From IMG/VR virus record IMGVR_UViG_3300021363_000015, positions 1 through 36,463 of that record: a DNA stretch of 36,463 nucleotides; one strand, written 5' to 3'. Every line of letters starts with the position of its first letter. Position 1 is the first letter of the stretch. A program made the position numbers and the translations under genes. Below the pieces are notes generated by a model. It worked only from the letters and a program-made list of their open reading frames with translations, ran no database searches and was not told the DNA's origin. This DNA is from a virus. This document shows, one piece after another, positions 8,828 to 18,039 of this stretch.

Positions 8828-10401
8828 CAATTTCATACGTACTAGCTCCAATACCCAAATGGTACTTCCCCGACAATTCGGGTAAACCCTTAGGTAATGG
8901 ATATATGGAAGTGAAAAGCAGCTTGAATCCTTCTTTGGATAAAAAGGTATTTCAAGACCCTTCCGATGCAAACCCTTATCCAGAACCTGTTCGTTTTGCA
9001 TTAAATGGAACAGCTGGACCATTCTATTGGAGAATAGATAGCACTCAACCTGATGATTTATACTTTTTGAATATATTCGATTTCGAAGGAAATCCAGTAT
9101 TTAATATTCAAAATTATCCTATTGCGGGCGGTGGAGGTGGTGGAGGTGGTGGAACTACCGTACTTCCTATTAAAAATATTATAGTGAATAATTCATTCAT
9201 TAATAATATTGGATCAACATTAACATCTCCAATAGCTGATAATTTATTTTTATCACCTAGCGCTCATAGCAATCTTGAATTTCCTGATATGGCATATTTC
9301 CATACGGGAACATTGGGAGCTGTTGACGTAATAACTTTTAATCAGTTTAATCCGCCAGGTACTAATCCTTTCTCTTCTGATTATGTTACAGCATTTTATG
9401 TGAACTATACTTGTTCAAATAATCCTTCTGGAGAAACAAGCAAAGGTTATAGAATACCTTTGTGTCCATTTGTCAATACGATGTCTGGGAAAACCTTTTC
9501 GGTTAAGCTTATAGCTAGATGCTTAGCTGGTGCTAACGTTATAAATGTTAGAGCTTTGCAATATTTTGGTAGTGGAGGAACTCCATCACCATCAGTAAGG
9601 ACATTAGATGTCCCTTTTAGTCTTACTAACGTTTGGACTGAATACTCTTTATTTGTTACGCTTCCATCAATAGGTGGTAAAACTCTTGGTGATTCTCAAG
9701 ATGATGGAACATATTTAGAAATTTCATTGCCTCTTAATCAATCCACTCAAATTGATATTGGAAAGATTTCTTGTTATCAAGGTACTATTGTTCCAAGTAC
9801 AGACTTTGAAACTATTCAAGAAATAGAAGCTGAAGCAGAAACGCCAAGAACAGGTGATATTAAAATATCAGCTAATGCATTTTCTAATACTGGAAGATCG
9901 GCTGGTTGGATTCCTTTAAATGATGGAACGATTGGAAATTCTTTATCTGGATCAACTACACGAGCAAAACCAGATGCATGGCTTCTATATCAATTGCTAT
10001 TCGATAATACCTTGGCCGCTGATTGTCCTTTATTTAGTAGTGTTGGAGTTCCGATTGCTAAAAGTGGTACTGCATTATCTAATTGGAACGCTAGTAATAG
10101 ATTGAAATTACCTTCTACCTTAGGAAGAGTATTAGCTGATAGAGGAACTGGATCAAATGCATTAGGTCATGCTTTTGGTTCTGATACAGCAACTTTATCA
10201 GCAGCAAATTTACCTCCTCATCCTCATACAGTGACGTTTACAGCAGGACAAAACGTAGGGGCATCACCAGTAAATTTTGCTAGAGGAAACGTAGCTGGAG
10301 CTGGAAGTAATACAGTAAATAGCGGAAATGGACCAGGAACAAGTACACCGTTTAGCATTGCTCAGCCATCGGTTTATTACAATATGATTATTAAGCTTTA
10401 G
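8824..10401 (+). CDS. Tail fibre with collar-type C-terminus
   Basis: This 525-residue protein has three parts. Residues 1-100 are a conserved-looking N-terminal domain (VLAPIPKWYFPDNSGKPLGNGYM), likely the tail-attachment end. A run of about ten glycines near residues 101-110 is a flexible linker. The C-terminal third resembles phage tail-collar / short-fibre proteins: GDIKISANAF, then GWIPLNDGTIG, LPSTLGRVLADRG, and the ending NLPPHPHTVTF ... QPSVYYNMIIKL. It should contact the host surface. The start overlaps the previous stop (ATGA). Confidence 0.75.
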   Translation: MTISYVLAPIPKWYFPDNSGKPLGNGYMEVKSSLNPSLDKKVFQDPSDANPYPEPVRFALNGTAGPFYWRIDSTQPDDLYFLNIFDFEGNPVFNIQNYPIAGGGGGGGGGTTVLPIKNIIVNNSFINNIGSTLTSPIADNLFLSPSAHSNLEFPDMAYFHTGTLGAVDVITFNQFNPPGTNPFSSDYVTAFYVNYTCSNNPSGETSKGYRIPLCPFVNTMSGKTFSVKLIARCLAGANVINVRALQYFGSGGTPSPSVRTLDVPFSLTNVWTEYSLFVTLPSIGGKTLGDSQDDGTYLEISLPLNQSTQIDIGKISCYQGTIVPSTDFETIQEIEAEAETPRTGDIKISANAFSNTGRSAGWIPLNDGTIGNSLSGSTTRAKPDAWLLYQLLFDNTLAADCPLFSSVGVPIAKSGTALSNWNASNRLKLPSTLGRVLADRGTGSNALGHAFGSDTATLSAANLPPHPHTVTFTAGQNVGASPVNFARGNVAGAGSNTVNSGNGPGTSTPFSIAQPSVYYNMIIKL

Positions 10402-10409
10402 GAGTTTAT

Positions 10410-10712
10410 ATGGCACAACAATTATTTTTAGCTCCACCACTAGATCCTAATTTATATACTGGGCCTACTAGACTTATGTCAGGACCTGTAAGATCAGGTA
10501 ATGTAGTGTTAGATACATTTTATGGTGCGGGAAACCATGTTGAGTTTGCTTCATGGTTATGGGTAGGAACAACAGGAAACATTTCATATGTGAAATGGGA
10601 TGGTACTACTCAGGTATTGAATGCTGCTCAAGCTGGAAGATGGCATAACATCTACTCTATCAAAATTAATACTTCTGGAACATCAGCCACAGGATTAGTT
10701 TGGGGTAGTTAA
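10410..10712 (+). CDS. Small tail-associated protein
   Basis: TAGGAG precedes ATG 10410. The 100-residue product (MAQQLFLAPPLDPNLYTGPTRLM...) is Gly, Thr and aromatic-rich and probably all beta, with no cysteine or membrane segment. Its place between fibre genes points to a fibre accessory or virion decoration protein. No family recognised. Confidence 0.65.
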   Translation: MAQQLFLAPPLDPNLYTGPTRLMSGPVRSGNVVLDTFYGAGNHVEFASWLWVGTTGNISYVKWDGTTQVLNAAQAGRWHNIYSIKINTSGTSATGLVWGS

Positions 10713-10743
10713 CTTTTATTAATTTCATATAAGGAATATTGAA

Positions 10744-11466
10744 ATGACAGTACAAAATTCACAATATAATCTTTTCCAACAACTTACATCTGCTAGAGTG
10801 GTAAGCACATCAGATCTTGCAGGAACATATTTAAATGGTCCTTTGAACAATGGTGTTGGCGCTACTTTAACTCCTTCTTCTCCTGCTGCATTAGTTATTG
10901 ATAGTGTAACATTAGAATTAAATGATCGAGTTCTTTTAGTTGGTCAAACCAATGATAATGAAAATGGAATTTATGTGGTTACCAATGCTGGATGGGTTTT
11001 AACACGTTCTGCCGATTTCCAAAACATTGAACAAATGAAAGCGGGTCAGTTCTTAAGTGTTAATACTGGTACAACTAATGCTGGCGCAATGTATGTTCTT
11101 GTTGAGCCTTTACCTGCTCATTTAGGCATAGATGATCTTAATTTCAGCCCAACATCTGTCCCTTCGGGAAGCACATTTTTAGTTGCTTCTAATAATTTAT
11201 CAGATGTTTCAAGTAAGTTAACTTCTTTAACTAACTTAGGAATTAAAAGAGGCACAACAGCGGCTTATGCTGGTGGTGGAACATCTAATGCATTTACAGC
11301 AACTGGATTAGCTGCAACTGATATTGTTGTTGCAACAATACTTGCATCAACAAATTCTGTTTCTATTACTAAAGCTGTTCCTACTGCTAATACATTGACT
11401 GTAACTTTTAGTGCTGACCCAGGTGCAGCAACTACAGTTCAATGGCATGCAATAGCTACAGTCTAA
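10744..11466 (+). CDS. Fibre-module protein with shared N- and C-terminal domains
   Basis: The 240-residue protein starts after AAGGAA. Residues 1-140 closely resemble the first 140 of the 11489 gene (NGVGATLT, LNDRVLLVGQT, NENGIYVV, ADFQNIEQMKAGQF, MYVLVEPLP). The last 60 residues resemble the end of the 15186 gene (SITKAVPTANTLTVTFSADPG against VYKAVAGSNIIQILFSADPG). It therefore combines two modules found separately in its neighbours. The N-terminal domain probably docks on the tail. Confidence 0.72.
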   Translation: MTVQNSQYNLFQQLTSARVVSTSDLAGTYLNGPLNNGVGATLTPSSPAALVIDSVTLELNDRVLLVGQTNDNENGIYVVTNAGWVLTRSADFQNIEQMKAGQFLSVNTGTTNAGAMYVLVEPLPAHLGIDDLNFSPTSVPSGSTFLVASNNLSDVSSKLTSLTNLGIKRGTTAAYAGGGTSNAFTATGLAATDIVVATILASTNSVSITKAVPTANTLTVTFSADPGAATTVQWHAIATV

Positions 11467-11488
11467 TAATTGATAAGGAGCTTCACAC

Positions 11489-14400
11489 ATGACAACTACG
11501 TCATATAATATTTATCAACAAATTACTTCTGTTAGATTGTCTTCTACGGCCAATCTTTCGGGTAATTATTTCAATGGTGCTTTAAATAATGGTGTAGGTG
11601 CTACATTAACAGCTTTAAGTGTTGGAGCTCTTTCAGTTGATGGTATTTTAGTTGAAGTTGGAGATAGACTCTTACTAAAAGATCAAACATCAAGCAATCA
11701 AAACGGTCTTTACGTGGTTCAAAGCTCAGGATCTTCAAGTGGACTATGGATGATAGAAAGAGCACCTGATTTCCAATCATTAGAGCAATTAAAAGTTGGT
11801 CAGTATTTTAGTGTGGGTGCTGGCGCTACATTAGCAGGATCTATGTTTGTTCTTGTCGAGCCATTGCCTACCACGATAGGATTGGGAACGTTTAATTTCG
11901 TAGATGTTGCTGATGTTGACACTCCTTCTGGTCCTTTTCTTTTGAAATCTGCTAATTTTACAGATGTTGCAAATCCTGAAACTGCATTTAAGAATTTAGG
12001 AACAGGCACAGGATTAAGCATCACCATTACTGATAGTGATTTTTCAGGAGGTGTATATCAAATTCCAGTTCCATTTCCTGTTCAAGTGGTATGCGACAAT
12101 CTTTCTGTAGGCGGACAACAAATACGATTGCCCGTAGCTAATATAGACATTGCATTATCTGATGGAACGTTGATAGACAACTTAGAAGGTTTTGATCAAT
12201 CAAGATACTTATGTAATGATAAATCAACTTCTGCTGGTGCATATACGATTCTTCCAGAATTATATTTATTAAATTCTTTAAGCGGTCGCGTTGATCTAAT
12301 AAGCAATGATTCTTCAGTGACCATTACGCCTAATACTTCTAACAATACAATTGATTTATCTGTAGCGGTAGCCGGAGGGGTAACTCCTTCTCAGATGATT
12401 TTTGTTGATGCTATTAACGGTAATGATTCTAATACTGGTTCTATTAGTTCACCATTACAAAGTTATGAAGCAGCCAGATTGTTGGCTGTTAGTCGTAATC
12501 CACAATATGGAACTGGTCAAACTATTGTCGCTATGACAGCATTATCAATTACCGGAGATATGACCATAAGTCCTTATGTTAGCGTAGTAGGATTTGGTAA
12601 ATATTGTAGTATAATTGGAGTTACTGGAGATATTGTACTTGACGCATCATGGGGAACAACTGCATTTCCTGAAACAAACATTAGTAACATTGCTTTTGTC
12701 GCTAATAGTATAAATTTTGTATATCCATCATTTCAAACTTTTTCAATTATAAGATTTGAAAATTGTTCTTTACAGCTTTTAAATGTTGGACCAACAGCAA
12801 CGATTACAGGTTCAGACAATAGTGGAACAACAGAGTGTGAAACTGTTATATTCTTAAATTGTACTTTAGATCTAGTAATAGGAGAGCTAGAGCCACAATT
12901 TATATCAAATAATATTAATATGTTTTTATTTAATAGCAGTGTGTCAAATGCAATTGTATCTTCCGTAACTTCTTCTACTGTTGGAGCTATTTTGTTAGTT
13001 CAAGATGCAATAGCTAACGTGGGAAACATTACGTTGACCGCTACATCTACGGGAACACTGGCAACTCAAATATCTGGTTGTAATACGCAAAGTTCAGCTT
13101 TGACGATCAATGGCACATCTAACACTGTAACCATTGATGCAGATTCATATAAATTCAATGGATTCATCTTCAGCGGTGGCGCAAACTTCTCGAATATTAA
13201 CGGAGGTATACCTTTAATAATTTACATTGATCAATTGAATGGTAATGACAATAATAGCGGTACTATAAATTATCCAATGAAAAACTATGAGCAAGCAAGA
13301 CTTGCTGCAATAGCTCGATTAGGATCAGATTTGCAAACGCAAGGATGCTTAATTGTTGTAGTAGGAACTCACAATATCACGGGTGATATGACTCTTACTC
13401 CAGGTATTTCCATAGATTCTCAATCTAGCCCGTATAAATCAGGATTTATAGTTACAGGAAATGTGATTCTTGATTCTAGTTGGGGAACAACATTCTCTCT
13501 TGTACAAGTAAGAAATATTTATATTTTCTTAAGTGGAGGAGGAATTTATAGTTTTGTTTTTCCAGCTATGGACGCAACAGGAAATAGTTTCTTGAAGTTT
13601 GCAAATTGCGAATTTAATACCCTTACGACTATGATTATTACAGGAGCAGGGTCATCCAATGGTATAGAAGAAGTAACATTTGAAAACTGTACAAATGACT
13701 TACAAAACTATTCTCCTGGATTTACAGCAGAAAATGTTAACTTATATCTCATAAATAACGATTTAAGCGCAAGTAATATAAGCATGACGGTTTCTACTGC
13801 GCTTGGTTTTAATTATGTATTAGCTATTAATAATGCTAGATTTTATACAGGTAATATTAGCGTAATAACAAACAATACAAGTACTTTGACTACTTATATC
13901 ACTGCATCAAATACCGCAGGTAAAACTCTATCAGTAACAGGAACTAATAACACAATAAATATTGATGCAAGCTCGTATCAGTTTGCAAGTCTCGTATTTA
14001 GCGGTGGCGCTAGTTACTCTAATATCAAAGGTTCATCTCCTCAAGTTATTTATATTAGCCAACTTACAGGAAACGATAGTAATAGCGGTACTATTAATTA
14101 TCCTTTGCAAAACTACGAAGCGGCTAGACTTTTAGCCTTAGCGCGTGGAGCATCAGACGTTTTTGAATTTACTATTATTGTCGTCGGAAACCAAAATATA
14201 AGTGGAGATGTGATACTTAGCCCTAACGTAAGCATTCAATCTTTTGGCTCAAATTATAACGGAGGTTTCAATGTAAACGGAAATGTAGTTATTGACCCGA
14301 ATTGGGGGGCAACAATAGATGCTTACTGTCTAGTAAAAGACCTTTATATATATATATCGGGAGGGAATTATAATTTTATATTTCCTAATGCTAGACCTTT

Positions 14401-15184
14401 TAGCTTCTTAAAGTTTGTCAATTGCGCATTTAACACAGGTGGGTTTATTACCATCATGGGAACGGGAACCGTCGGCGGCACAGAGAACGTAACGTTCGAA
14501 AATTGCACTGCTGAACTTTTGAATTACACCCCAGGATTTATTGCAGAAAATGTTAACTTATATCTCATAAATACTGACTTGACCGTAAGTGATATAACGT
14601 TTACAGCTTCAAGTGCAACAGGTCTTGAGTATACTTTAGTCGTTAATAACGCTAGGTTCTACACGGACAATATAGACGTAATAAGCAATAACACTAGCAC
14701 AGCTAAGGCTTATATTAATGCGTCTAACACGATGGGTAAAACATTGACCCTTAATGGCGTTGGTAGTTTTGCAATAGTAGATTCCACATCGTACATGTTT
14801 ACGTTAGCATTAGCTAACAGTGCTACTTTAGCGAACTTGACATTGCCAACTAAAACAGACGGCATGACAAACGCAAGTTATACCCCTCTCCATTATACCC
14901 CTGCGGGCGATACGCTTTACGGTGCAAATACCTTAACAGGTAACATTAAGGGTATTGATAATGCATTACCTAAAGCATCTGGAAGCACTACATTAGTTGG
15001 TGGAACTGTTACGGTATCATCTTCAAGTGTAGCAAATGGAGACTCTATAGAACTTACCAGGACGGTATCAGGCGGTGTTCCTGGATTTCCAGTAGTTACT
15101 TATAGTGCTGGCGTATCATTTACGATTACATCTACAAATGCATTGGATACATCAACATTCAAATGGAAAAACTTAGGAGCTTAA
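11489..15184 (+). CDS. Large beta-helix tail fibre / tailspike with three internal repeats
   Basis: This 1231-residue protein starts after AAGGAG. Residues 1-150 are the docking domain shared with the 10744 gene. From residue 304 there are three repeats of about 275 residues, beginning IFVDAINGNDSNTG (304), IYIDQLNGNDNNSG (578) and IYISQLTGNDSNSG (854). Each is followed by a YEAARLLA-type helix and then Asn, Thr, Ser and Val-rich rungs typical of pectate-lyase-like beta-helices. A separate C-terminal part (about 1126-1231) follows. A tailspike enzyme that trims surface glycans is possible, but catalytic residues cannot be picked out. Repeats 2 and 3 still share a 31-base identical DNA stretch. 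Confidence 0.78.
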   Translation: MTTTSYNIYQQITSVRLSSTANLSGNYFNGALNNGVGATLTALSVGALSVDGILVEVGDRLLLKDQTSSNQNGLYVVQSSGSSSGLWMIERAPDFQSLEQLKVGQYFSVGAGATLAGSMFVLVEPLPTTIGLGTFNFVDVADVDTPSGPFLLKSANFTDVANPETAFKNLGTGTGLSITITDSDFSGGVYQIPVPFPVQVVCDNLSVGGQQIRLPVANIDIALSDGTLIDNLEGFDQSRYLCNDKSTSAGAYTILPELYLLNSLSGRVDLISNDSSVTITPNTSNNTIDLSVAVAGGVTPSQMIFVDAINGNDSNTGSISSPLQSYEAARLLAVSRNPQYGTGQTIVAMTALSITGDMTISPYVSVVGFGKYCSIIGVTGDIVLDASWGTTAFPETNISNIAFVANSINFVYPSFQTFSIIRFENCSLQLLNVGPTATITGSDNSGTTECETVIFLNCTLDLVIGELEPQFISNNINMFLFNSSVSNAIVSSVTSSTVGAILLVQDAIANVGNITLTATSTGTLATQISGCNTQSSALTINGTSNTVTIDADSYKFNGFIFSGGANFSNINGGIPLIIYIDQLNGNDNNSGTINYPMKNYEQARLAAIARLGSDLQTQGCLIVVVGTHNITGDMTLTPGISIDSQSSPYKSGFIVTGNVILDSSWGTTFSLVQVRNIYIFLSGGGIYSFVFPAMDATGNSFLKFANCEFNTLTTMIITGAGSSNGIEEVTFENCTNDLQNYSPGFTAENVNLYLINNDLSASNISMTVSTALGFNYVLAINNARFYTGNISVITNNTSTLTTYITASNTAGKTLSVTGTNNTINIDASSYQFASLVFSGGASYSNIKGSSPQVIYISQLTGNDSNSGTINYPLQNYEAARLLALARGASDVFEFTIIVVGNQNISGDVILSPNVSIQSFGSNYNGGFNVNGNVVIDPNWGATIDAYCLVKDLYIYISGGNYNFIFPNARPFSFLKFVNCAFNTGGFITIMGTGTVGGTENVTFENCTAELLNYTPGFIAENVNLYLINTDLTVSDITFTASSATGLEYTLVVNNARFYTDNIDVISNNTSTAKAYINASNTMGKTLTLNGVGSFAIVDSTSYMFTLALANSATLANLTLPTKTDGMTNASYTPLHYTPAGDTLYGANTLTGNIKGIDNALPKASGSTTLVGGTVTVSSSSVANGDSIELTRTVSGGVPGFPVVTYSAGVSFTITSTNALDTSTFKWKNLGA
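13727..13757 (+). repeat. Identical 31-base stretch, copy 1, inside fibre repeat 2
   Basis: The same 31 bases recur at 14543-14573, exactly 816 bases (272 codons) downstream and in the same frame. Flanking sequence has diverged much more, which points to local gene conversion or recent duplication between repeats 2 and 3. Confidence 0.9.
14543..14573 (+). repeat. Identical 31-base stretch, copy 2, inside fibre repeat 3
   Basis: Partner of 13727-13757. It encodes the same residues (AENVNLYLIN) at the equivalent rung of the third beta-helix repeat. Confidence 0.9.
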
Positions 15185-15185
15185 T

Positions 15186-15920
15186 ATGTCAATATTACAA
15201 TTTTCACCCGTAAAAATAGGTCAAGCAGGTGTTCAACCATCTTCTTATAAGATGATATCGAAGGATAGTTTAGCCACTATTATAGCAGCAGGATATTTAA
15301 AACAAGGAACAGGAGGTCAGTTTTTAAATAAAAATGACTTAATAGACGTTATTTACAATTACGGAACTTCAAGTTCTACAAATGCTGAATTGTATGTAAG
15401 CATTGATACAGCAGGAGTTATCACATTAAGTGAAGTTATTCCTCCTGGTGGTGTTACAGTAACAGGTTCAGTTACAGCAGGACATGTTGCTACATTTTCA
15501 GGTGCGACTTCTATACAAGATGGTGGTTCTTTAGGTACTGCTGCATTCAAAGCAGCTTCAGATAATACAAAAAGTTCATTATCATCTGTATCTGGTTCAA
15601 CAGTAGTGGGAAATGTATTACAAGCAGCAGATACATCAGGAACCGTTGAAGATAGCGGATTTGCATCAGCTAATATTCAAAATAAAACTAATATAGTAGC
15701 AGGAACTGCACCCGTAGGTGGAACTGGTGCTGGTCCATATACCATAAGCATTCCTGGTGCTGTTATTGGAAGCCCTGTGGTTGCAAATATACAGAATTCT
15801 CCAACAAGTGTAGCAGTTTACAAAGCTGTGGCAGGATCTAATATCATTCAGATATTATTTAGTGCAGATCCAGGAGGTGGTTCTGAAGTAAATTATATTG
15901 TATTTTTAACCGCTCAGTAA
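15186..15920 (+). CDS. Fibre-module protein, last gene of the virion operon
   Basis: Starts at ATG 15186 after TAGGAG, one base after the previous stop. The 244-residue product is Gly, Ser, Thr and Val-rich. Its C-terminal 75 residues are paralogous to the end of the 10744 protein (FSADPGGGSEVNYIVF). The middle (SVTAGHVATFSGATSIQDGGSLGTAAF) is typical of repetitive phage fibre shafts. A terminator follows at 15930. Confidence 0.7.
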   Translation: MSILQFSPVKIGQAGVQPSSYKMISKDSLATIIAAGYLKQGTGGQFLNKNDLIDVIYNYGTSSSTNAELYVSIDTAGVITLSEVIPPGGVTVTGSVTAGHVATFSGATSIQDGGSLGTAAFKAASDNTKSSLSSVSGSTVVGNVLQAADTSGTVEDSGFASANIQNKTNIVAGTAPVGGTGAGPYTISIPGAVIGSPVVANIQNSPTSVAVYKAVAGSNIIQILFSADPGGGSEVNYIVFLTAQ

Positions 15921-15929
15921 TATTAAATT

Positions 15930-15953
15930 AACCCGACATATCATTGTCGGGTT
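15930..15953. terminator. Bidirectional terminator between virion and early-left operons
   Basis: Perfect 9-base arms AACCCGACA (15930-15938) and TGTCGGGTT (15945-15953) enclose a 6-base loop. AT-rich flanks lie on both sides, and the genes on the two strands converge here (stops at 15920 and 15959). Confidence 0.8.
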
Positions 15954-15958
15954 ATAAT

Positions 15959-16201
15959 TCATTTTCTCTCTATCTTGGTCTTTTGAGATACATACTTAAA
16001 TCCAATGTATGGTCTCGCATCAATATTATATTCCGACCTTTCTCGAGTTTCAGTTTCTGGTGTAGATGTTTGTACACTGTTATGTTCGTAGTCCATTTCT
16101 TCTTCATCCATAAATTCGCTATCAAGGTTAGACTGAGCATAAGAAATACCTATACACAGGCAAAACATGACAATTATAGACAATCTGATAAAGTTTTTCA
16201 T
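15959..16201 (-). CDS. Small secreted protein with signal peptide
   Basis: The start is placed at 16201 because the product then begins with a signal peptide (MKNFIRLSIIVMFCLCIGISYA, cleavage after SYA); a longer reading frame upstream would bury it. The mature part is about 58 residues, acidic first (DSEFMDEEEMDYE), then Thr/Glu-rich. No family recognised. It is the last gene of the leftward block and shares the export theme with the two lipoproteins upstream. Confidence 0.6.
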   Translation of the reverse strand: MKNFIRLSIIVMFCLCIGISYAQSNLDSEFMDEEEMDYEHNSVQTSTPETETRERSEYNIDARPYIGFKYVSQKTKIERK

Positions 16202-16316
16202 AAATAGTCCATCATGTTGTTTAATAACAGACCTATTGTATAACTTTAATTTGAAGACATCTATGAAGGGTAGGCGAGACACCTAATTTTAAGTGCCCCG
16301 TCTATATTAGTGCAGA

Positions 16317-16571
16317 TTAATTTAAGTTAGTAGAGTTTTCTTTTAACTTTTCTACGTCATCAACCGTCTTACCTAATGTTGCGCCAAGCGCAGCACCAGC
16401 TAAAGCACCTGCTGAACCTGATACGGCTTGAGCTGATCCACCACCAAATTGAGCGCCTAACAATCCACCTAATGAAGCCAACGCTGAACCATATAGAACT
16501 TGATTCTGTGTTGTTGAACAAGCTGTGACTCCGATCATTAATGATAAAACACACACATTTATAAACTTCAT
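16317..16571 (-). CDS. Glycine-zipper lipoprotein
   Basis: The 84-residue product has a lipoprotein signal with Cys18 in MIGVTAC. It is followed by a 45-residue Gly/Ala stretch with regular GxxxG spacing (LASLGGLLGAQFGG, AGALAGAALGATLGK), the pattern of glycine-zipper outer-membrane lipoproteins. The end is charged (VEKLKENSTN). A good ribosome site (GGAG) lies upstream. It may alter the envelope during infection, for example superinfection exclusion or lysis; this is inference. Confidence 0.72.
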   Translation of the reverse strand: MKFINVCVLSLMIGVTACSTTQNQVLYGSALASLGGLLGAQFGGGSAQAVSGSAGALAGAALGATLGKTVDDVEKLKENSTNLN

Positions 16572-16586
16572 GCTACATCTCCTTTA

Positions 16587-16985
16587 TTAAAAACCAATAT
16601 CATCATTAAACGGTAAACTTTCTTGCTTCGAAGCTTTGAAATCAAATACAACGTTCTTTGGTCTTGGATATTTTTCGTTACCTTCTTTAACATTTACTCG
16701 AATAGTTAATTTTTTACCTGGGAAATCTGATAACTTAAGAGTTTTATTTTGATAATTTTCTCCTAATCCAATAGACTCTGCTGCGTGCTTTAACATGAAT
16801 GGGAATGTGCACCATGTAGTTAACTCAACACCTCTAGCTTCTAATGTGAAAACAACGTACTTCTTCCCTTCTTTGCTATGTTTATTTTCTGCTGCGGTAA
16901 TAGTTGCTTCGTAATCACCTTTAGGTAATAACCCTAACGCTTCTTCTTCGCTCATTGGTTCATAATCAATATCTGAAATGCTCAT
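16587..16985 (-). CDS. Single-stranded DNA-binding protein, DUF669-like
   Basis: Start 16985 is chosen because AAGGA lies 8 bases upstream and the ATG overlaps the previous stop (TAATG). The 132-residue protein has the LPKGDYEATI opening and beta-rich layout of DUF669-type phage proteins (VVFTLEARGVELTTWCTF, KKLTIRVNV). It ends in an acidic, aromatic tail (FNDDIGF), as SSB proteins do for partner binding. Pairing with the Sak4-like ATPase at 18040 makes a recombination module. Confidence 0.7.
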   Translation of the reverse strand: MSISDIDYEPMSEEEALGLLPKGDYEATITAAENKHSKEGKKYVVFTLEARGVELTTWCTFPFMLKHAAESIGLGENYQNKTLKLSDFPGKKLTIRVNVKEGNEKYPRPKNVVFDFKASKQESLPFNDDIGF

Positions 16986-17200
16986 TATTTCCATCCTTTC
17001 ATTAAGTTATTAAAGTAATCTTTCAAGTATCTTTTAAAAACAAAGTTTCCGATAAAAAGGTAAAACAGACCATGACCTATGATTAAAGCTATTTGAATGA
17101 AGATAGGCATATCAGTAGTACCAACAACCCAAGGCAATATAGTGCCAAAATCAAAAAATATCACTCCTAAAAATATGCTGTTTATAATGGTTTGTTTCAT
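16985..17200 (-). CDS. Small two-span membrane protein
   Basis: The 71-residue product has two hydrophobic segments (about residues 5-25 and 32-53) and a basic C-terminus (KRYLKDYFNNLMKGWK). AAGGAC precedes the start, which lies in the last codons of the SPFH gene with a 4-base overlap (ATGA). It is likely co-made with and possibly a partner of that SPFH protein. Family unknown. Confidence 0.7.
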   Translation of the reverse strand: MKQTIINSIFLGVIFFDFGTILPWVVGTTDMPIFIQIALIIGHGLFYLFIGNFVFKRYLKDYFNNLMKGWK

Positions 17201-18030
17201 GCTAAGTCCTTAATGTTCATAATGGACGCCATTTTATCAGATGTTACCTTTGGAAGTTCACCATTCCATTTAAGAACAAAGTTATACTGGATCAAGTCTT
17301 TGGATATGCTATTGGATATAAGATTATTTGCTTTAGCTTTTGCCTCTGCTTCAATCAATGTTTTCTTAGCCATTGACTCAGCTTCAACAATACGTTTTTG
17401 CGCTTCTGCTCTAGTCGTTGCGACTTCATTCTCTACCTTAATTGCATTTTGGCTGGCTTGAATTTTGCTGTTGATGGAGTCAACAACAGAAGAAGGTAAA
17501 TCAAAAGAACCTACTAGATAAATCTTATCAACGGTAATACCTGAATTAATAGCTGAACCCTTAACCAATTCATTAACTTTATCGAGAAATTCACCTTTCT
17601 TTAAACCATATACTTCTTCAATGGTCATAGTGCTAGATACATTGTTCATTGCGTCTCTAACCATGTTATGAAGAAACGTATGGGTAATCTCATCAATGCC
17701 TGATCTGTATTTCTGGAAAACCTTGGACACATCATCAGGTTTAATTTCATAAGTGATACCCACATCTGTTTTGACTGACAAACCTTCAGATGTCTGCATG
17801 GTAATGGACTCATCACCAACCCATGTGAAGTTCTGTAAAAACGTAGGGAATATGTAAAGCTCTTTGTTCCAACCTAAATAATATTTACCAACACTAACTG
17901 TTTGCTCACTAACTCCTTTGTCTGATCCATAAAGGTTAACAATAACCCCTTTGTGTCCAGCCGGAACCTTGGAACATCCGGCTAAAACCATGGTTGATAA
18001 TATCGCGCTAACTAATAAAATTTTCTTCAT
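17197..18030 (-). CDS. SPFH / prohibitin-family lipoprotein
   Basis: The 277-residue product has a lipobox (VLAGCSKVP, Cys19). An SPFH/prohibitin-like domain follows (GHKGVIVNLYG near residue 25; a KTDVGITYEI strand; the helical segment VRDAMNNVSSTMTIEEVYG). A long Ala/Glu/Lys coiled coil follows (residues about 190-245: VATTRAEAQKRIVEAESMAKKTLIEAEAKAKA). Bacterial members form membrane-bound rings around proteases and lysis or division factors. A lipid anchor instead of a transmembrane start is notable. The phage copy could modulate host FtsH/HflKC-type complexes; lambda is known to target HflKC/FtsH, so the idea is reasonable but unproven. Confidence 0.82.
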   Translation of the reverse strand: MKKILLVSAILSTMVLAGCSKVPAGHKGVIVNLYGSDKGVSEQTVSVGKYYLGWNKELYIFPTFLQNFTWVGDESITMQTSEGLSVKTDVGITYEIKPDDVSKVFQKYRSGIDEITHTFLHNMVRDAMNNVSSTMTIEEVYGLKKGEFLDKVNELVKGSAINSGITVDKIYLVGSFDLPSSVVDSINSKIQASQNAIKVENEVATTRAEAQKRIVEAESMAKKTLIEAEAKAKANNLISNSISKDLIQYNFVLKWNGELPKVTSDKMASIMNIKDLA

Positions 18031-18039
18031 AAATATCCT

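Noticed and set aside
9120-9152. Glycine-coding repeat as a phase-variable tract
   Set aside because: It uses mixed GGN codons in triplet steps, so slippage would not change the frame; it is better read as a flexible linker.
11800-12027. Minus-strand open frame inside the large fibre gene
   Set aside because: No ribosome site, and it lies wholly within a well-supported plus-strand gene; it is a shadow frame.
13200-14850. CRISPR-like or tandem DNA array in the fibre gene
   Set aside because: The repeats are 820-830 bases long, in frame and protein-level; there are no short regular repeats with spacers.
15944-16207. Plus-strand 87-codon frame opposite the small secreted protein
   Set aside because: It starts inside the terminator and lacks a ribosome site; the minus-strand frame with a signal peptide is favoured.
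16369-16554. Second minus-strand frame overlapping the glycine-zipper lipoprotein
   Set aside because: It reads Ser, Trp and Arg-rich nonsense from Gly/Ala codons in another frame.
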